Shown here one piece after another: positions 42,479 to 51,087 of a stretch of 64,000 bases of DNA. Positions within the stretch are counted from its first letter, which is position 1; each line of letters begins with the position of its first letter. The notes beneath the pieces are model-generated. The model did not search any database. It was not told where the DNA came from and worked only from the letters and a program-made list of their open reading frames with translations. The position numbers and the translations under genes are program-made. Source of the DNA: [Mycobacterium] fortunisiensis (GTDB taxonomy: Bacteria > Actinomycetota > Actinomycetes > Mycobacteriales > Mycobacteriaceae); NCBI RefSeq assembly GCF_019050325.1, contig NZ_VOMB01000021.1, forward strand, positions 186,001 through 250,000, in the 5' to 3' direction.

Positions 42479-43368
42479 GCGAGCAAGCACAGGCATCGGC
42501 CGAGGAACTCGAACAGCTCGGCGATGAGGCGCTCTCCGCAGAAGAGTTGGAGCAGGCACGGGAGCACTACGAGGATGCACATCAACTCCTTTGTGAGGCA
42601 CTCGATCTGGCGCTTGGCGAGGACGCTGATTTCGAAGTCATCTCTATGATCACCGACGATCTGAACCGCGTCGGCGACAAAGCCCACGACGCCTGGAGCC
42701 GGCTGCAGCCGCCGCCGAAGTCGATGGACGAGCGCGCCGCGGAACTGCGCGCCGTGGTGGAGGAGTCGATGGAATCGGGCGACCTCGCTCATGCCTCGCA
42801 CATGAGTTTCCGGCTCGGCGAGACTCTGGAGGATCTCGGTGACCGCGAGAGTGCCGAGTCCGCCTACCGACAGGCGGTGGCGCTGGCCCGGCAAGTCGAT
42901 GCGGACGACCCGGAGTTGATGCTGGCGGCGTTCACCTCGCTCATCCACTTCCTTTCCCCCGCAGAGGAATCGGTGGCACTAGCCCAGGAAATGGCCGGCT
43001 ATCTGATGGGTCGCGAGGACATGTACCACCCGATGCGGGCGGCCGAAGCGGCCTACCACTGTGCAATAACCGAGTTGAGGTTCGCCGAGGTAACAGCCCA
43101 CCGGATGGATCACGCGATCCACGAAATCGCGTGCCCCACCATCGTCATGCTCGACGACATCTGTTTGCACGACAACAGCCAGGCACTGCAGCGGCTGATC
43201 GCCGATGTCCTGCGAAGCATCGGCCGCGACGTCGAAGCCGACCAGTGGCAAGCCGAGGCGGACAAATACGAGGACTGGTCACCCTTCATGGACCAGGAGA
43301 TCCCCGGGCACGTGCACCTGTGGGACATCCGGACGGACCTGCCCGACCACGACGGGCGGGACGAATGA
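42475..43368 (+). CDS. TPR-like helical protein coupled to the Hsp90-family ATPase
   Basis: This 297-residue acidic protein is almost wholly helical. Two regions (about 8-60 and 80-150) carry paired helices with small residues spaced as in tetratricopeptide repeats, such as AEELEQAREHYEDAHQLL and LGDRESAESAYRQAVALARQ. TPR proteins are the classical cochaperones of eukaryotic Hsp90, but bacterial partners of this kind are not established. It overlaps the Hsp90 gene by 4 bases. No catalytic motif is visible. Confidence 0.75.
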   Translation: MSEQAQASAEELEQLGDEALSAEELEQAREHYEDAHQLLCEALDLALGEDADFEVISMITDDLNRVGDKAHDAWSRLQPPPKSMDERAAELRAVVEESMESGDLAHASHMSFRLGETLEDLGDRESAESAYRQAVALARQVDADDPELMLAAFTSLIHFLSPAEESVALAQEMAGYLMGREDMYHPMRAAEAAYHCAITELRFAEVTAHRMDHAIHEIACPTIVMLDDICLHDNSQALQRLIADVLRSIGRDVEADQWQAEADKYEDWSPFMDQEIPGHVHLWDIRTDLPDHDGRDE

Positions 43369-43375
43369 GCCGATC

Positions 43376-43744
43376 TCAGCCTGCAGCCCACTCCTTGGCC
43401 GCATCGAGCTCACCGAGCCCGAATACCTTGAGCTCACCGGGCACCATCCAAGCGAACGCGTGCATGGCGCGCGACACCCACTCCATGTCGGACACCACGG
43501 CGATCCGTCTGAAGGCGGAGTGATGACGCATCATGACACCGAAGCCGAGCTTCAGATCCTCCGCCAGTCCGCCGGGTCCGAATCCCTCGTAGTCCGGTGA
43601 AATCACCTCGACGATCCGGATCTCGCCGGTATCGAGCAATTTATCCATGGTCGGCCGGAAATCGCGCAGATCGTCACCGGCCACCCGGCCCGACACCCGG
43701 ATACCGAACACGCCCTCGGGCATATCAGGAAGGACGTCGATCAT
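43376..43744 (-). CDS. SpoIIAA-like (STAS-fold) protein
   Basis: This 122-residue protein has the strand/helix pattern of SpoIIAA-like proteins (PF11964): GVFGIRVSGRVAGDDLRDF, an RIVEVISPDYEGFG strand, MMRHHSAFRRIAVVSDMEWV and the C-terminal ELDAAKEW. The fold is often found in membrane-associated or regulatory proteins; function unknown. ATG at 43744 follows AAAGGGG. It converges on the TPR-like gene with a 7-base gap. Confidence 0.8.
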   Translation of the reverse strand: MIDVLPDMPEGVFGIRVSGRVAGDDLRDFRPTMDKLLDTGEIRIVEVISPDYEGFGPGGLAEDLKLGFGVMMRHHSAFRRIAVVSDMEWVSRAMHAFAWMVPGELKVFGLGELDAAKEWAAG

Positions 43745-43856
43745 GGGATCCCCTTTCGCCGAGACTCGTTGTCATACAGCCAGTGTGCGCTCCCAAGGCA
43801 CTGTTTGACCATTCAGACTGGCATGGGAGAGCGCGGTCAAAACACGGATCGGGTAA

Positions 43857-43949
43857 CTCGACCGGGAACACAAAGACCCCTTCGATCGGATGATCGTTGC
43901 GCAGGCGTCCCGTCGAGGCCTCACCAACCCCACGGTGACCACGGTATGA
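43857..43949 (+). pseudogene. Remnant of a PIN-domain toxin gene
   Basis: An uninterrupted 31-codon stretch reads LDREHKDPFDRMIVAQASRR and GLTNPTVTTV up to a stop. It is closely similar to residues 89-117 of the intact PIN toxin at 37509-37904. A stop lies directly before it and no N-terminal part or antitoxin is seen. It is a relic. The rest of the gap 43745-43961 shows nothing else. Confidence 0.7.
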
Positions 43950-43961
43950 AAAAGCCGGGGC

Positions 43962-44615
43962 CTACAGAAACGGCCGATTGCCGTAGCGGTCGAGTGAGAC
44001 GAACCCTCCGACCGGGCGCCGAGTCGTGGGACCGTACTTGCCTTTCGGCCAGCCCAGCGGGACGACCGCGCACGGCGTGACATTCCACGGCAGGCCCAGC
44101 GCACGCCTCGCCAACAACTTGCTCCACAACGGCAAGGTGATCAGCGCCGCGCCCAGTCCCGCCGCCCGTGCTCCGAGCAAAAGGTTTTGCACCGCAGGAT
44201 AAATGGAACCGTAGGCACTGCTCACCGCCACCGGCGGCCACGGTGGAATGACTCCCTTGAGGCAGGCGACGATGACAACGGGGATCTCGTCGAAGTGGTC
44301 CGCCTGCCATCGCACCGCCCTCTCGATCCGGAGCATCTGGTCATCCATGCGGCCCACGACGAGGCGCTTGTAGATCGGGCCGCCGATCGTCAAGGCCCGG
44401 CGATTCAAGCCGCCGAGTTTCGCAACGACCTTGCGGTCCTTGACGACGATGAACTCCCAATTCTGTGCGTTGGACCCCGTCGGCGCCTTCATCGCGAGTT
44501 CCAGAAGGTGGAGCACCAGTGCATCGTCAACGGGATCAGGCTTGAGCCGACGGATAGCCCGTTGAGTCCGCATCGCCTCTTCGAGCGGCATGGTCAAGGC
44601 TTCGTGCTGCGTCAT
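43962..44615 (-). CDS. Nitroreductase-family FMN oxidoreductase
   Basis: This 217-residue protein has the nitroreductase start RTQRAIRRLKPDPVDD with FMN-phosphate-binding arginines, AMKAPTGSNAQNWEFIVV, and the C-terminal GARAAGLGAALITL helix with PLGWPKGKYGP. It probably reduces quinones or nitro groups with NAD(P)H. Start ATG at 44615; GTG at 44621 is possible. No operon partner is seen. Confidence 0.85.
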   Translation of the reverse strand: MTQHEALTMPLEEAMRTQRAIRRLKPDPVDDALVLHLLELAMKAPTGSNAQNWEFIVVKDRKVVAKLGGLNRRALTIGGPIYKRLVVGRMDDQMLRIERAVRWQADHFDEIPVVIVACLKGVIPPWPPVAVSSAYGSIYPAVQNLLLGARAAGLGAALITLPLWSKLLARRALGLPWNVTPCAVVPLGWPKGKYGPTTRRPVGGFVSLDRYGNRPFL

Positions 44616-44755
44616 GGCCACAATTCAACACGGCCGGTCTCGCCCAGGGGTCTTCTCGGACGAACGCTCCGCCCACCAGCATTGACCGGTGCCATGTCGG
44701 AGGTATCTGTTAGACAGTTCGGTTCGGTTGTACCCGCCCGCACGAGGAGATGCCA

Positions 44756-45439
44756 TTGTCCGACGACTTTCCGCTCCACCCCGGTGATGCCGCAACCGTC
44801 GCAATGCTGAGTCCCTGCGTCGGCGGCCTTGTTCGCACGTGGACCGATTCCGGGCCCGGGCGGCTGTGGTCCGTGACCGACGCCAACTACCTGCACTCGG
44901 CGCAGGGCACGGGAACGATTGCCCGCACCCTGCGCGAAGAGCGTCGGTTCCGTGAAGTCGGCATGTTGTCCGAGGACACCGGCACCCTGATGCTCCAATC
45001 GCGGTATCCACTTACGGCCGAGGACGGCACGGTGCAGTTCGAGGGTGCGGTGATCGGGCTGAAGCCGGCCGGGGACGCCGCAGAATCGATCTACGACGAC
45101 ATGCGGTCGCTGCTTGCGCAGGCGATCAACCACGGGCTCTCCAACGGCGAGTTCCTGGTGGTCGAAAAAGGCGGATGGGATGCGCCTGCTGAACCATTCT
45201 GTCTGTTCGTCGTGATCCCCGACGAAGACGGATTCGTCAGTATCATCGAGGCGGGCCCGGCACCCCGTAGCTCGGAGATCTGGTCGCCGCACATCGTTGC
45301 CGGCCAAGACAGCACCACGCTGAGCGCCCACGCCGACCCGGACACCATCGAGGTCGCGCCGATTATCATGCTGGACGCGATTGCCGCCTGGGGGCTGGAG
45401 CCGTGGGACCTGGCGCTGACCTTCGGCACCCCGTCCTAG
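44756..45439 (+). CDS. Hypothetical protein
   Basis: This 227-residue soluble acidic protein has no recognised domain. The central strand pattern (GTVQFEGAVIGLKPAG) and the C-terminal IEVAPIIMLDAIAAWGLEPW are consistent with an alpha/beta fold. The TTG at 44756 lies 6 bases behind GAGGAG; the ATG at 44750 is too close to that site but cannot be excluded. It may belong to the same accessory load as the Fic-hsdR operon that begins 76 bases later. Confidence 0.6.
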   Translation: MSDDFPLHPGDAATVAMLSPCVGGLVRTWTDSGPGRLWSVTDANYLHSAQGTGTIARTLREERRFREVGMLSEDTGTLMLQSRYPLTAEDGTVQFEGAVIGLKPAGDAAESIYDDMRSLLAQAINHGLSNGEFLVVEKGGWDAPAEPFCLFVVIPDEDGFVSIIEAGPAPRSSEIWSPHIVAGQDSTTLSAHADPDTIEVAPIIMLDAIAAWGLEPWDLALTFGTPS

Positions 45440-45482
45440 CAAAGAACGCCCCAAACAGTCGTTAGATGACATCAATCCTCGG

Positions 45483-45517
45483 ACAATGTCACACAAGTGT
45501 CGATAGAGTGACATTGT
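45483..45517. promoter_or_regulatory. Operator-like palindrome and leaderless promoter of fic-hsdR
   Basis: Arms ACAATGTCAC (45483-45492) and GTGACATTGT (45508-45517) form a perfect 10-bp inverted repeat with a 15-base spacer. TAGAGT (45504-45509), a TANNNT -10 box, lies between them and 6 bases before the GTG start at 45516, so the transcript is likely leaderless and the repeat covers its start. A bound repressor would shut off both genes. The Fic protein's own C-terminal DNA-binding-like domain is a candidate. Confidence 0.65.
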
Positions 45518-46721
45518 GGACTTAACCATGTTCGTAAACGAACAATCAGGCGCTCTCGTCGATATCGCAGGTAGCGATCCATCGGCGGGCGAATGGCACC
45601 ACAAGGCATTCGTCCCAGCGCCGCTGTCCGACGACATGCCGACGCTCACCACGCCTACATTTCTCGCAGTTTCCGCAGCTCGCGCCGCATTAGCAGCCCT
45701 CGACAGCACCGCCACTCAGCTTCCAGATCCAACGCTGCTCCGGATTCCGGCCCTCCGACGAGAAGCGCAGAGCACGTCGGCGTTGGAAGGAACGTACGCG
45801 CCACTCGCCCAGGTGTTGACAGCCGATGACGAAGAGCCCACCTCGGCGGAATTGGTCGAGATCTTGAACTACGTGCGGATGGCAAACTACGGATTCCGGT
45901 CAGTGGCCGAAGGCCGGCCGATCTCCACACATCTTCTGGAAGATCTCCAGGGCCTCCTGATGCAGGGAACTCCCTTGGCCGAGCAGTCGGGGCATGTTCG
46001 AGACACACAGGTGGTGATCGGCCGCCGGGCCGAAGCGCGCCCCGACATGCTTCCGATCCATGCAGCACGCTTCGTTCCGCCACCGCCCGGTGATCACCTG
46101 ACAACGGGCCTGCAAGATCTCGTTGACTGGATGCGCCGTGACCACACCACAACGATCGATCCCGTCGTGGCGGCGGCGATGTCGCACTACCAACTCGAAA
46201 CCCTGCATCCGTTCAGGGACGGAAACGGCCGACTCGGTCGACTCCTGATCATTCTTCACCTCCACGCAGCGGGTGTCCTCACCGAACCGACGCTGACGGT
46301 CTCGCCGTGGTTCGAGGCCCGTCGCAGCGAGTACTACGACCGCTTACTTGCGGTGAGCACCGACGGAGCCTGGGACGGCTTCGTCCGCTTCTTCGCCCTG
46401 GGCTTGCAGGAATCCGCAATTTCCACTCGGCATCAAATGCTGGAGCTCGTTGCTGTGCAAAGCGAGCTCAAAGACGTCATCCGCGCCTCGGCACTGCGGG
46501 CGGACAGCGCACACGCCCTCGTCGACTTTGCGGTCGCCCATTCATCATTCACCGTCCGCAACGTCGAGGCGGGCCTCGCAATTTCTTACGGCCGAGCCAA
46601 TAAACTCATCGGGCAACTCATGGATCTCGGTGTGCTCGATGTCGTGGATGCCGACGCGTACAAGCGCCGGTTCTTCGCACCGCGAGTCCTGGAGGTACTG
46701 ACCGCAGGAGGTACGTCGTGA
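45516..46721 (+). CDS. Fic-domain protein (AMPylase family), self-inhibited class
   Basis: This 401-residue protein has the Fic motif HPFRDGNGRLGR (231-242), complete with catalytic His231, for transfer of AMP from ATP to a protein hydroxyl. The inhibitory helix TSALEG (87-92), with Glu91, precedes it in the same chain (class II). The C-terminal 90 residues look like a winged helix (HSSFTVRNVEAGLAISYGRA), which could bind DNA. Its stop overlaps the hsdR start (GTGA), so it is made with the restriction subunit and might modify it. Confidence 0.92.
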   Translation: MDLTMFVNEQSGALVDIAGSDPSAGEWHHKAFVPAPLSDDMPTLTTPTFLAVSAARAALAALDSTATQLPDPTLLRIPALRREAQSTSALEGTYAPLAQVLTADDEEPTSAELVEILNYVRMANYGFRSVAEGRPISTHLLEDLQGLLMQGTPLAEQSGHVRDTQVVIGRRAEARPDMLPIHAARFVPPPPGDHLTTGLQDLVDWMRRDHTTTIDPVVAAAMSHYQLETLHPFRDGNGRLGRLLIILHLHAAGVLTEPTLTVSPWFEARRSEYYDRLLAVSTDGAWDGFVRFFALGLQESAISTRHQMLELVAVQSELKDVIRASALRADSAHALVDFAVAHSSFTVRNVEAGLAISYGRANKLIGQLMDLGVLDVVDADAYKRRFFAPRVLEVLTAGGTS

Positions 46722-49700
46722 CCAACTTCGCCTTTGTCGGCGCCGCCGACTGGCCGGAGATCCACTCCGACTGCGCCCGCGCGGAGAGCTATCTCAACTC
46801 CGACCCGCGGTCGGCGTGCTTCTACAGCCGGCGCGCGATCGAGCACCTGGTCGACCTGCTCTACGACATCCTCGACTTGCCGATCCCCTACAAGAACGAC
46901 TTGTCGGCACGCATCAACGAACAACCGTTCCGGGCCAAGGCCACGCAGGCAATCGTGCAGAAGCTCAACCTGATCCGCAAAGCCGGCAACGCCGCCGTGC
47001 ACGAGCAGAAGCCGATCGCGCCAGCCATCGCGCTAGCGGTCCTGCGCGACCTGCACCACATCATGGTGTGGGCGGTGTTCCACTACTCGGCGTACCCCAA
47101 GGCCGCGCCGCTCAAGCTCCCGTTCGACCCCAAGCTCGCCGCCAAATCCGCTCCACTGAGCCGGCAGGAAGTGGCCCAGCTCGCCGAGAAGTTCAAAAAA
47201 CAAGACGAGGCGCATGCCAAGGCGCTGGCCGAGAAAGACGAGCTGGCCGCCGCCCATGAGGCCGAGATCGCCCGGCTTCGTGAGGAAATCAAGAAAGCAC
47301 AGGCCGCCAAACAGCAACCCGACGACCGGGACTACACCGAGGCCGAGACCCGCGACACCTTCATCGACCTGTTACTGGCCGAGGCCGGTTGGCCGCTCGC
47401 CGAAGCCAGGGACCGGGAGTTCGAGGTCACCGGCATGCCGTCAGACGGCGGCACCGGATACGTCGACTACGTACTGTGGGGCGCCGACGGCCTGCCCCTG
47501 GCAGTGGTGGAGGCCAAGCGGACCACCAAGAGCCCGCACATCGGGCAGCAACAAGCCAAGCTGTACGCCGACTGCCTGGAGAAGATGACCGGGCAGCGGC
47601 CAGTCATCTTCTACACCAACGGTTTCGAACACTGGATCTGGGACGACGCCGGCGGTTACCCACCTCGTGACATCCAGGGCTTCTACACCCACGACGAACT
47701 GCAGCTGCTGGTCCAGCGTCGTCAGACCCGCCGGCCGCTCGTCGACGCCCCTATCGACTCCGCCATCGTGGAGCGCCACTACCAGCACCGGGCGATCCGC
47801 GCGATCGACGAATCATTCACCACCAAACGCCGCGAAGCATTGCTGGTGATGGCCACCGGGTCAGGAAAGACCCGCACCGTCATCGCCCTGGTCAAGCAAC
47901 TCATGGAAGCCAACTGGGTCAAGCGGGTGCTGTTCCTGGCCGACCGCACCGCGCTGGTCACCCAGGCCGTCGGAGCGTTCAAGACACACCTGCCCGACGC
48001 CACCACGGTGAACCTGGTGACCGAGAAGATCACCGATGGCCGGGTCTACGTCAGCACCTACCCGACGATGATGAACCTGATCAACGACACCGACTCCGGC
48101 ACAAGGAAATTCGGCCCCGGCTACTTCGACCTGGTGGTGATCGACGAGGCGCACCGCTCCGTCTACCAGAAATACCGCGCGATCTTCGAATGGTTCGATT
48201 CCCTTCTGGTCGGATTGACCGCCACCCCGAAGGACGAGGTCGACCACAACACCTACCGCCTGTTCCACCTCGAGGACGGCATGCCCACCGACGGCTACGG
48301 CCTCGACGACGCCGTCGAAGAAGGCTTCCTGGTGCCGGCTGTCGGTATCTCCAACAGCACACGATTCCTCGACCGCGGCGTGCGCTATGCCGACTTGCCT
48401 GAGGAGGAGCGGGACCGCTGGGACGAATTGGACTGGGGTGAGGACACTCCCGACGAGATCCGCGTCGAAGAAGTGAACAAGGTGCTGTTCAACGAGAGCA
48501 CGGTCGACCAGGTGCTCGCCGAACTCATGGCGATGGGCCATCGCGTGGCCGCCGGCGATCGGCTGGGCAAGACCATCATCTTCGCCAAGAACCAGGACCA
48601 CGCCGAGTTCATCGCCCGCCGCTTCGATGCCCAATACCCAGATTTGGCCGGGCATTTCGCTCGCGTCATCACGCACAGCAATCCGTACGCGCAGAGCCTG
48701 ATCGACGATTTCTCGATCCCCGACAAGGCACCACACATCGCCATCTCGGTGGACATGCTCGACACCGGGATCGACGTGCCCGAAGTCGTCAACCTGGTGT
48801 TCTTCAAACTGGTGCGGTCCAAGACCAAGTTCTGGCAGATGATCGGCCGGGGAACCCGCCTGCGACCCAACCTGTTTGGGCCCGGCCAGGACAAGAAGAA
48901 TTTCTACGTCTTCGATTACTGCGGCAACCTCGAGTTCTTCTCCCAGGATCTGCCCGGCTCCAAAGGCTCACTGCAAAAGTCGTTGAACCAGAGGCTGTTC
49001 GAGACCCGCCTGGGGCTGATCACCGCACTGGACCAGGTGCAGCCCGCCGCGCAACCAGATCCCCCGGAAGGCCAGGGCGTGGAATCCGATCGTGGGTTGC
49101 GCGTGGATACCGCGTGGTCGCTGCACCGGATCGTCGCCGGGATGACCACCGACAACTTTCTGGTGCGTCCGCACCGGCGGCTGGTCGAACGGTTTGCGCA
49201 GTGGGAGCCGTGGGGGTCACTCAGTACCGAGGACGCCGGCGACGTCGCCGAACACCTGGCCGGCCTGCCCTCCACGCAGCGTGACGACGACGAGGATGCC
49301 AAACGGTTCGACATGCTGATCCTGCGCCGTCAGCTCGCCCAACTCGAAGGCGATGTACTGGCCACCGAGCGGCTGCGCGAGAAGATCCAGGACATCGCGT
49401 CCGGCCTGCTCAACCAGACCAACATTCCCTCAGTGGGCGCCCAGCAGGAGCTGCTCGACGACGTCGCCGGGGACCAGTGGTGGGTCGACATCACACTGCC
49501 GATGCTCGAGCAGGCCCGCCGTAAGCTGCGCGCCCTGGTGCGCTTCCTCGAAAAGGCCAAGAAGGTCGTCGTCTACACCGATTTCGCCGACGAGCTGGGC
49601 CAGTCCACGCTCGTCGACCTGCCTGGCATCACCCCCGGCACCAACTGGGACCGCTTCGAACTCAAGGCCAAGGCCTACCTCAACCAGCACCAGGACCATG

Positions 49701-50128
49701 TCGCCCTGCAGCGCCTGCGTCGCAACAAACCTCTCACCACCGCCGACCTGGCCGCCCTGGAACAGATGCTCGTCGACAGCGGCACCGCCGGAGCCGACGA
49801 CATCGCGCTGGCCAAGGAACAGGCGCACGGGTTGGGCTTGTTCATCCGCGGACTCGTGGGGCTGGATCGCGAGGCGGCCGTCGACGCCTTTTCGGTGTTC
49901 CTGGACGGCGCGAAGTTCGGTGCCGATCAGCTGCGGTTCATCAACCTGATCATCACCGAACTGACCGCCACCGGCGTGGTCGAACCGGCCCGACTCTACG
50001 AATCGCCCTACACCGACACCGCGCCCACCGGGCCCGACGATGTGTTCGGCGAGGCCGACGTCGACAACATCGTGCAGATCCTGAACACCGTGAAGGGAAA
50101 CGCCATACCGGCTGACGGGGTGGCTTGA
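46718..50128 (+). CDS. hsdR: Type I restriction enzyme, endonuclease/translocase subunit HsdR
   Basis: This 1136-residue protein has an N-terminal DUF4145-like helical domain (about 5-120), a coiled coil (about 145-205), the PD-(D/E)XK nuclease (Asp250, Glu265, Lys267 in VVEAKR), a DEAD-like helicase with Walker A ATGSGKT (379-385) and DEAH (476-479), the second RecA lobe with MLDTGID and MIGRGTRLRP, and a C-terminal EcoEI-type domain. It cuts DNA after translocation. It begins with GTG overlapping the fic stop, behind AGGAGGT, and ends 5 bases before the tRNA. The M and S subunits are 13 kb upstream. Confidence 0.96.
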   Translation: MTNFAFVGAADWPEIHSDCARAESYLNSDPRSACFYSRRAIEHLVDLLYDILDLPIPYKNDLSARINEQPFRAKATQAIVQKLNLIRKAGNAAVHEQKPIAPAIALAVLRDLHHIMVWAVFHYSAYPKAAPLKLPFDPKLAAKSAPLSRQEVAQLAEKFKKQDEAHAKALAEKDELAAAHEAEIARLREEIKKAQAAKQQPDDRDYTEAETRDTFIDLLLAEAGWPLAEARDREFEVTGMPSDGGTGYVDYVLWGADGLPLAVVEAKRTTKSPHIGQQQAKLYADCLEKMTGQRPVIFYTNGFEHWIWDDAGGYPPRDIQGFYTHDELQLLVQRRQTRRPLVDAPIDSAIVERHYQHRAIRAIDESFTTKRREALLVMATGSGKTRTVIALVKQLMEANWVKRVLFLADRTALVTQAVGAFKTHLPDATTVNLVTEKITDGRVYVSTYPTMMNLINDTDSGTRKFGPGYFDLVVIDEAHRSVYQKYRAIFEWFDSLLVGLTATPKDEVDHNTYRLFHLEDGMPTDGYGLDDAVEEGFLVPAVGISNSTRFLDRGVRYADLPEEERDRWDELDWGEDTPDEIRVEEVNKVLFNESTVDQVLAELMAMGHRVAAGDRLGKTIIFAKNQDHAEFIARRFDAQYPDLAGHFARVITHSNPYAQSLIDDFSIPDKAPHIAISVDMLDTGIDVPEVVNLVFFKLVRSKTKFWQMIGRGTRLRPNLFGPGQDKKNFYVFDYCGNLEFFSQDLPGSKGSLQKSLNQRLFETRLGLITALDQVQPAAQPDPPEGQGVESDRGLRVDTAWSLHRIVAGMTTDNFLVRPHRRLVERFAQWEPWGSLSTEDAGDVAEHLAGLPSTQRDDDEDAKRFDMLILRRQLAQLEGDVLATERLREKIQDIASGLLNQTNIPSVGAQQELLDDVAGDQWWVDITLPMLEQARRKLRALVRFLEKAKKVVVYTDFADELGQSTLVDLPGITPGTNWDRFELKAKAYLNQHQDHVALQRLRRNKPLTTADLAALEQMLVDSGTAGADDIALAKEQAHGLGLFIRGLVGLDREAAVDAFSVFLDGAKFGADQLRFINLIITELTATGVVEPARLYESPYTDTAPTGPDDVFGEADVDNIVQILNTVKGNAIPADGVA

Positions 50129-50133
50129 GTGAG

Positions 50134-50216
50134 TGCGCGAGGGGGGACTCGAACCCCCACGCCCTAAGGGCAATGGAACCTAAATCCATCTCGTCTGCCA
50201 GTTCCGACACTCGCGC
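50134..50216 (-). tRNA. tRNA-Leu, anticodon UAG
   Basis: The minus strand folds as an 83-nucleotide tRNA with the acceptor stem GCGCGAG/CTCGCGC, a long variable arm as in class II tRNAs, the T-loop TTCGAGTC and the anticodon loop TTTAGGT, giving anticodon UAG (reads CUA leucine codons). No CCA is encoded. Its 3' end faces the restriction island, 5 bases from the hsdR stop. tRNA 3' ends are common sites for island integration. I did not find a second copy of the 3' end in the window. Confidence 0.93.
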
Positions 50217-50305
50217 AAGGCTCCTGATCGTACCGCTCAGGCATCAACGAACTTGTCGGAGGTCACCGCTACGTTGAAATCACTAATCCGTGGGAGGTAC
50301 CCGAC

Positions 50306-51046
50306 GTGCGATCAGCCAAGGAGTTCGATGAAGTCCACAGGCTGATTGGAGCCGGATTGAACGACTGCGAGATCGCACGCCAAACAGGAATTCCGCGCCC
50401 GACAGTGCGCGGCTGGCGAACTCAGCCACACAAACGGCTGCAACTACCCGGTGCATCCTCGCCATGCGGCGTCGATCACGACTTCTCACTGCTGCCCCCG
50501 CGCGAATATGCCTACCTACTCGGCCTGTACCTGGGCGACGGATGTATCTCACAACATCCACGGGCGTGGCGGCTGAGGATCACGCTCGACAGCAAGTACC
50601 CGGGAATCATCGATAGCTGTTGCACGGCCATCGACACCCTGATGCCCGCACAACACGCGTCGATGGAGCGCCAACCAACTGCGTGCATCGTGGTGTCGCT
50701 ATACAGCAAGCACTGGCCGTGCTTGTTTCCCCAGCACGGGCCGGGCCGGAAACACAATCGCCGCATCGTTCTCGAGCCCTGGCAACAGGATCTCGTGGAC
50801 CGAGCCACCGAGGAATTCGTGCGCGGCCTGATTCATAGCGACGGCTGCCGCGTGGTTGCCGACGACCGTGGGGTCAAGAGCATCCGGTACCACTTCACGA
50901 ATCACTCCGAGGACATCCTCAACCTCTTCACCGCCGCACTGGACCGCCTCGGCATCCCGTGGACGCGCTCCACCAAGTACGTCGTCTCGATCTACCGCAA
51001 GGCCGCAACCGCTCGGCTCGACGAGTTCATCGGCCCCAAGGTCTAG
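50306..51046 (+). CDS. LAGLIDADG-type homing-endonuclease-like protein with helix-turn-helix
   Basis: This 246-residue free-standing protein has an N-terminal helix-turn-helix (about 10-38, NDCEIARQTGIPRPTVRGW) and two LAGLIDADG-like helices: LLGLYLGDGCI (71-81, Asp78) and VRGLIHSDGCR (near Asp179). Monomeric LAGLIDADG enzymes cut long asymmetric DNA sites with two such acidic residues. Both are kept. GTG at 50306 follows GGGAGGT. It lies directly behind the tRNA, at the right edge of the island. It could instead be a regulator that evolved from such an enzyme. Confidence 0.78.
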   Translation: MRSAKEFDEVHRLIGAGLNDCEIARQTGIPRPTVRGWRTQPHKRLQLPGASSPCGVDHDFSLLPPREYAYLLGLYLGDGCISQHPRAWRLRITLDSKYPGIIDSCCTAIDTLMPAQHASMERQPTACIVVSLYSKHWPCLFPQHGPGRKHNRRIVLEPWQQDLVDRATEEFVRGLIHSDGCRVVADDRGVKSIRYHFTNHSEDILNLFTAALDRLGIPWTRSTKYVVSIYRKAATARLDEFIGPKV

Positions 51047-51087
51047 CAGCCGCGAACTGGTCCGCACCCGCGCCGTACCATGGACGA

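Noticed and set aside
29010..51046. Prophage or integrative conjugative element
   Set aside because: No integrase, relaxase, terminase, capsid or conjugation gene is present, only defence, toxin and exported-protein genes.
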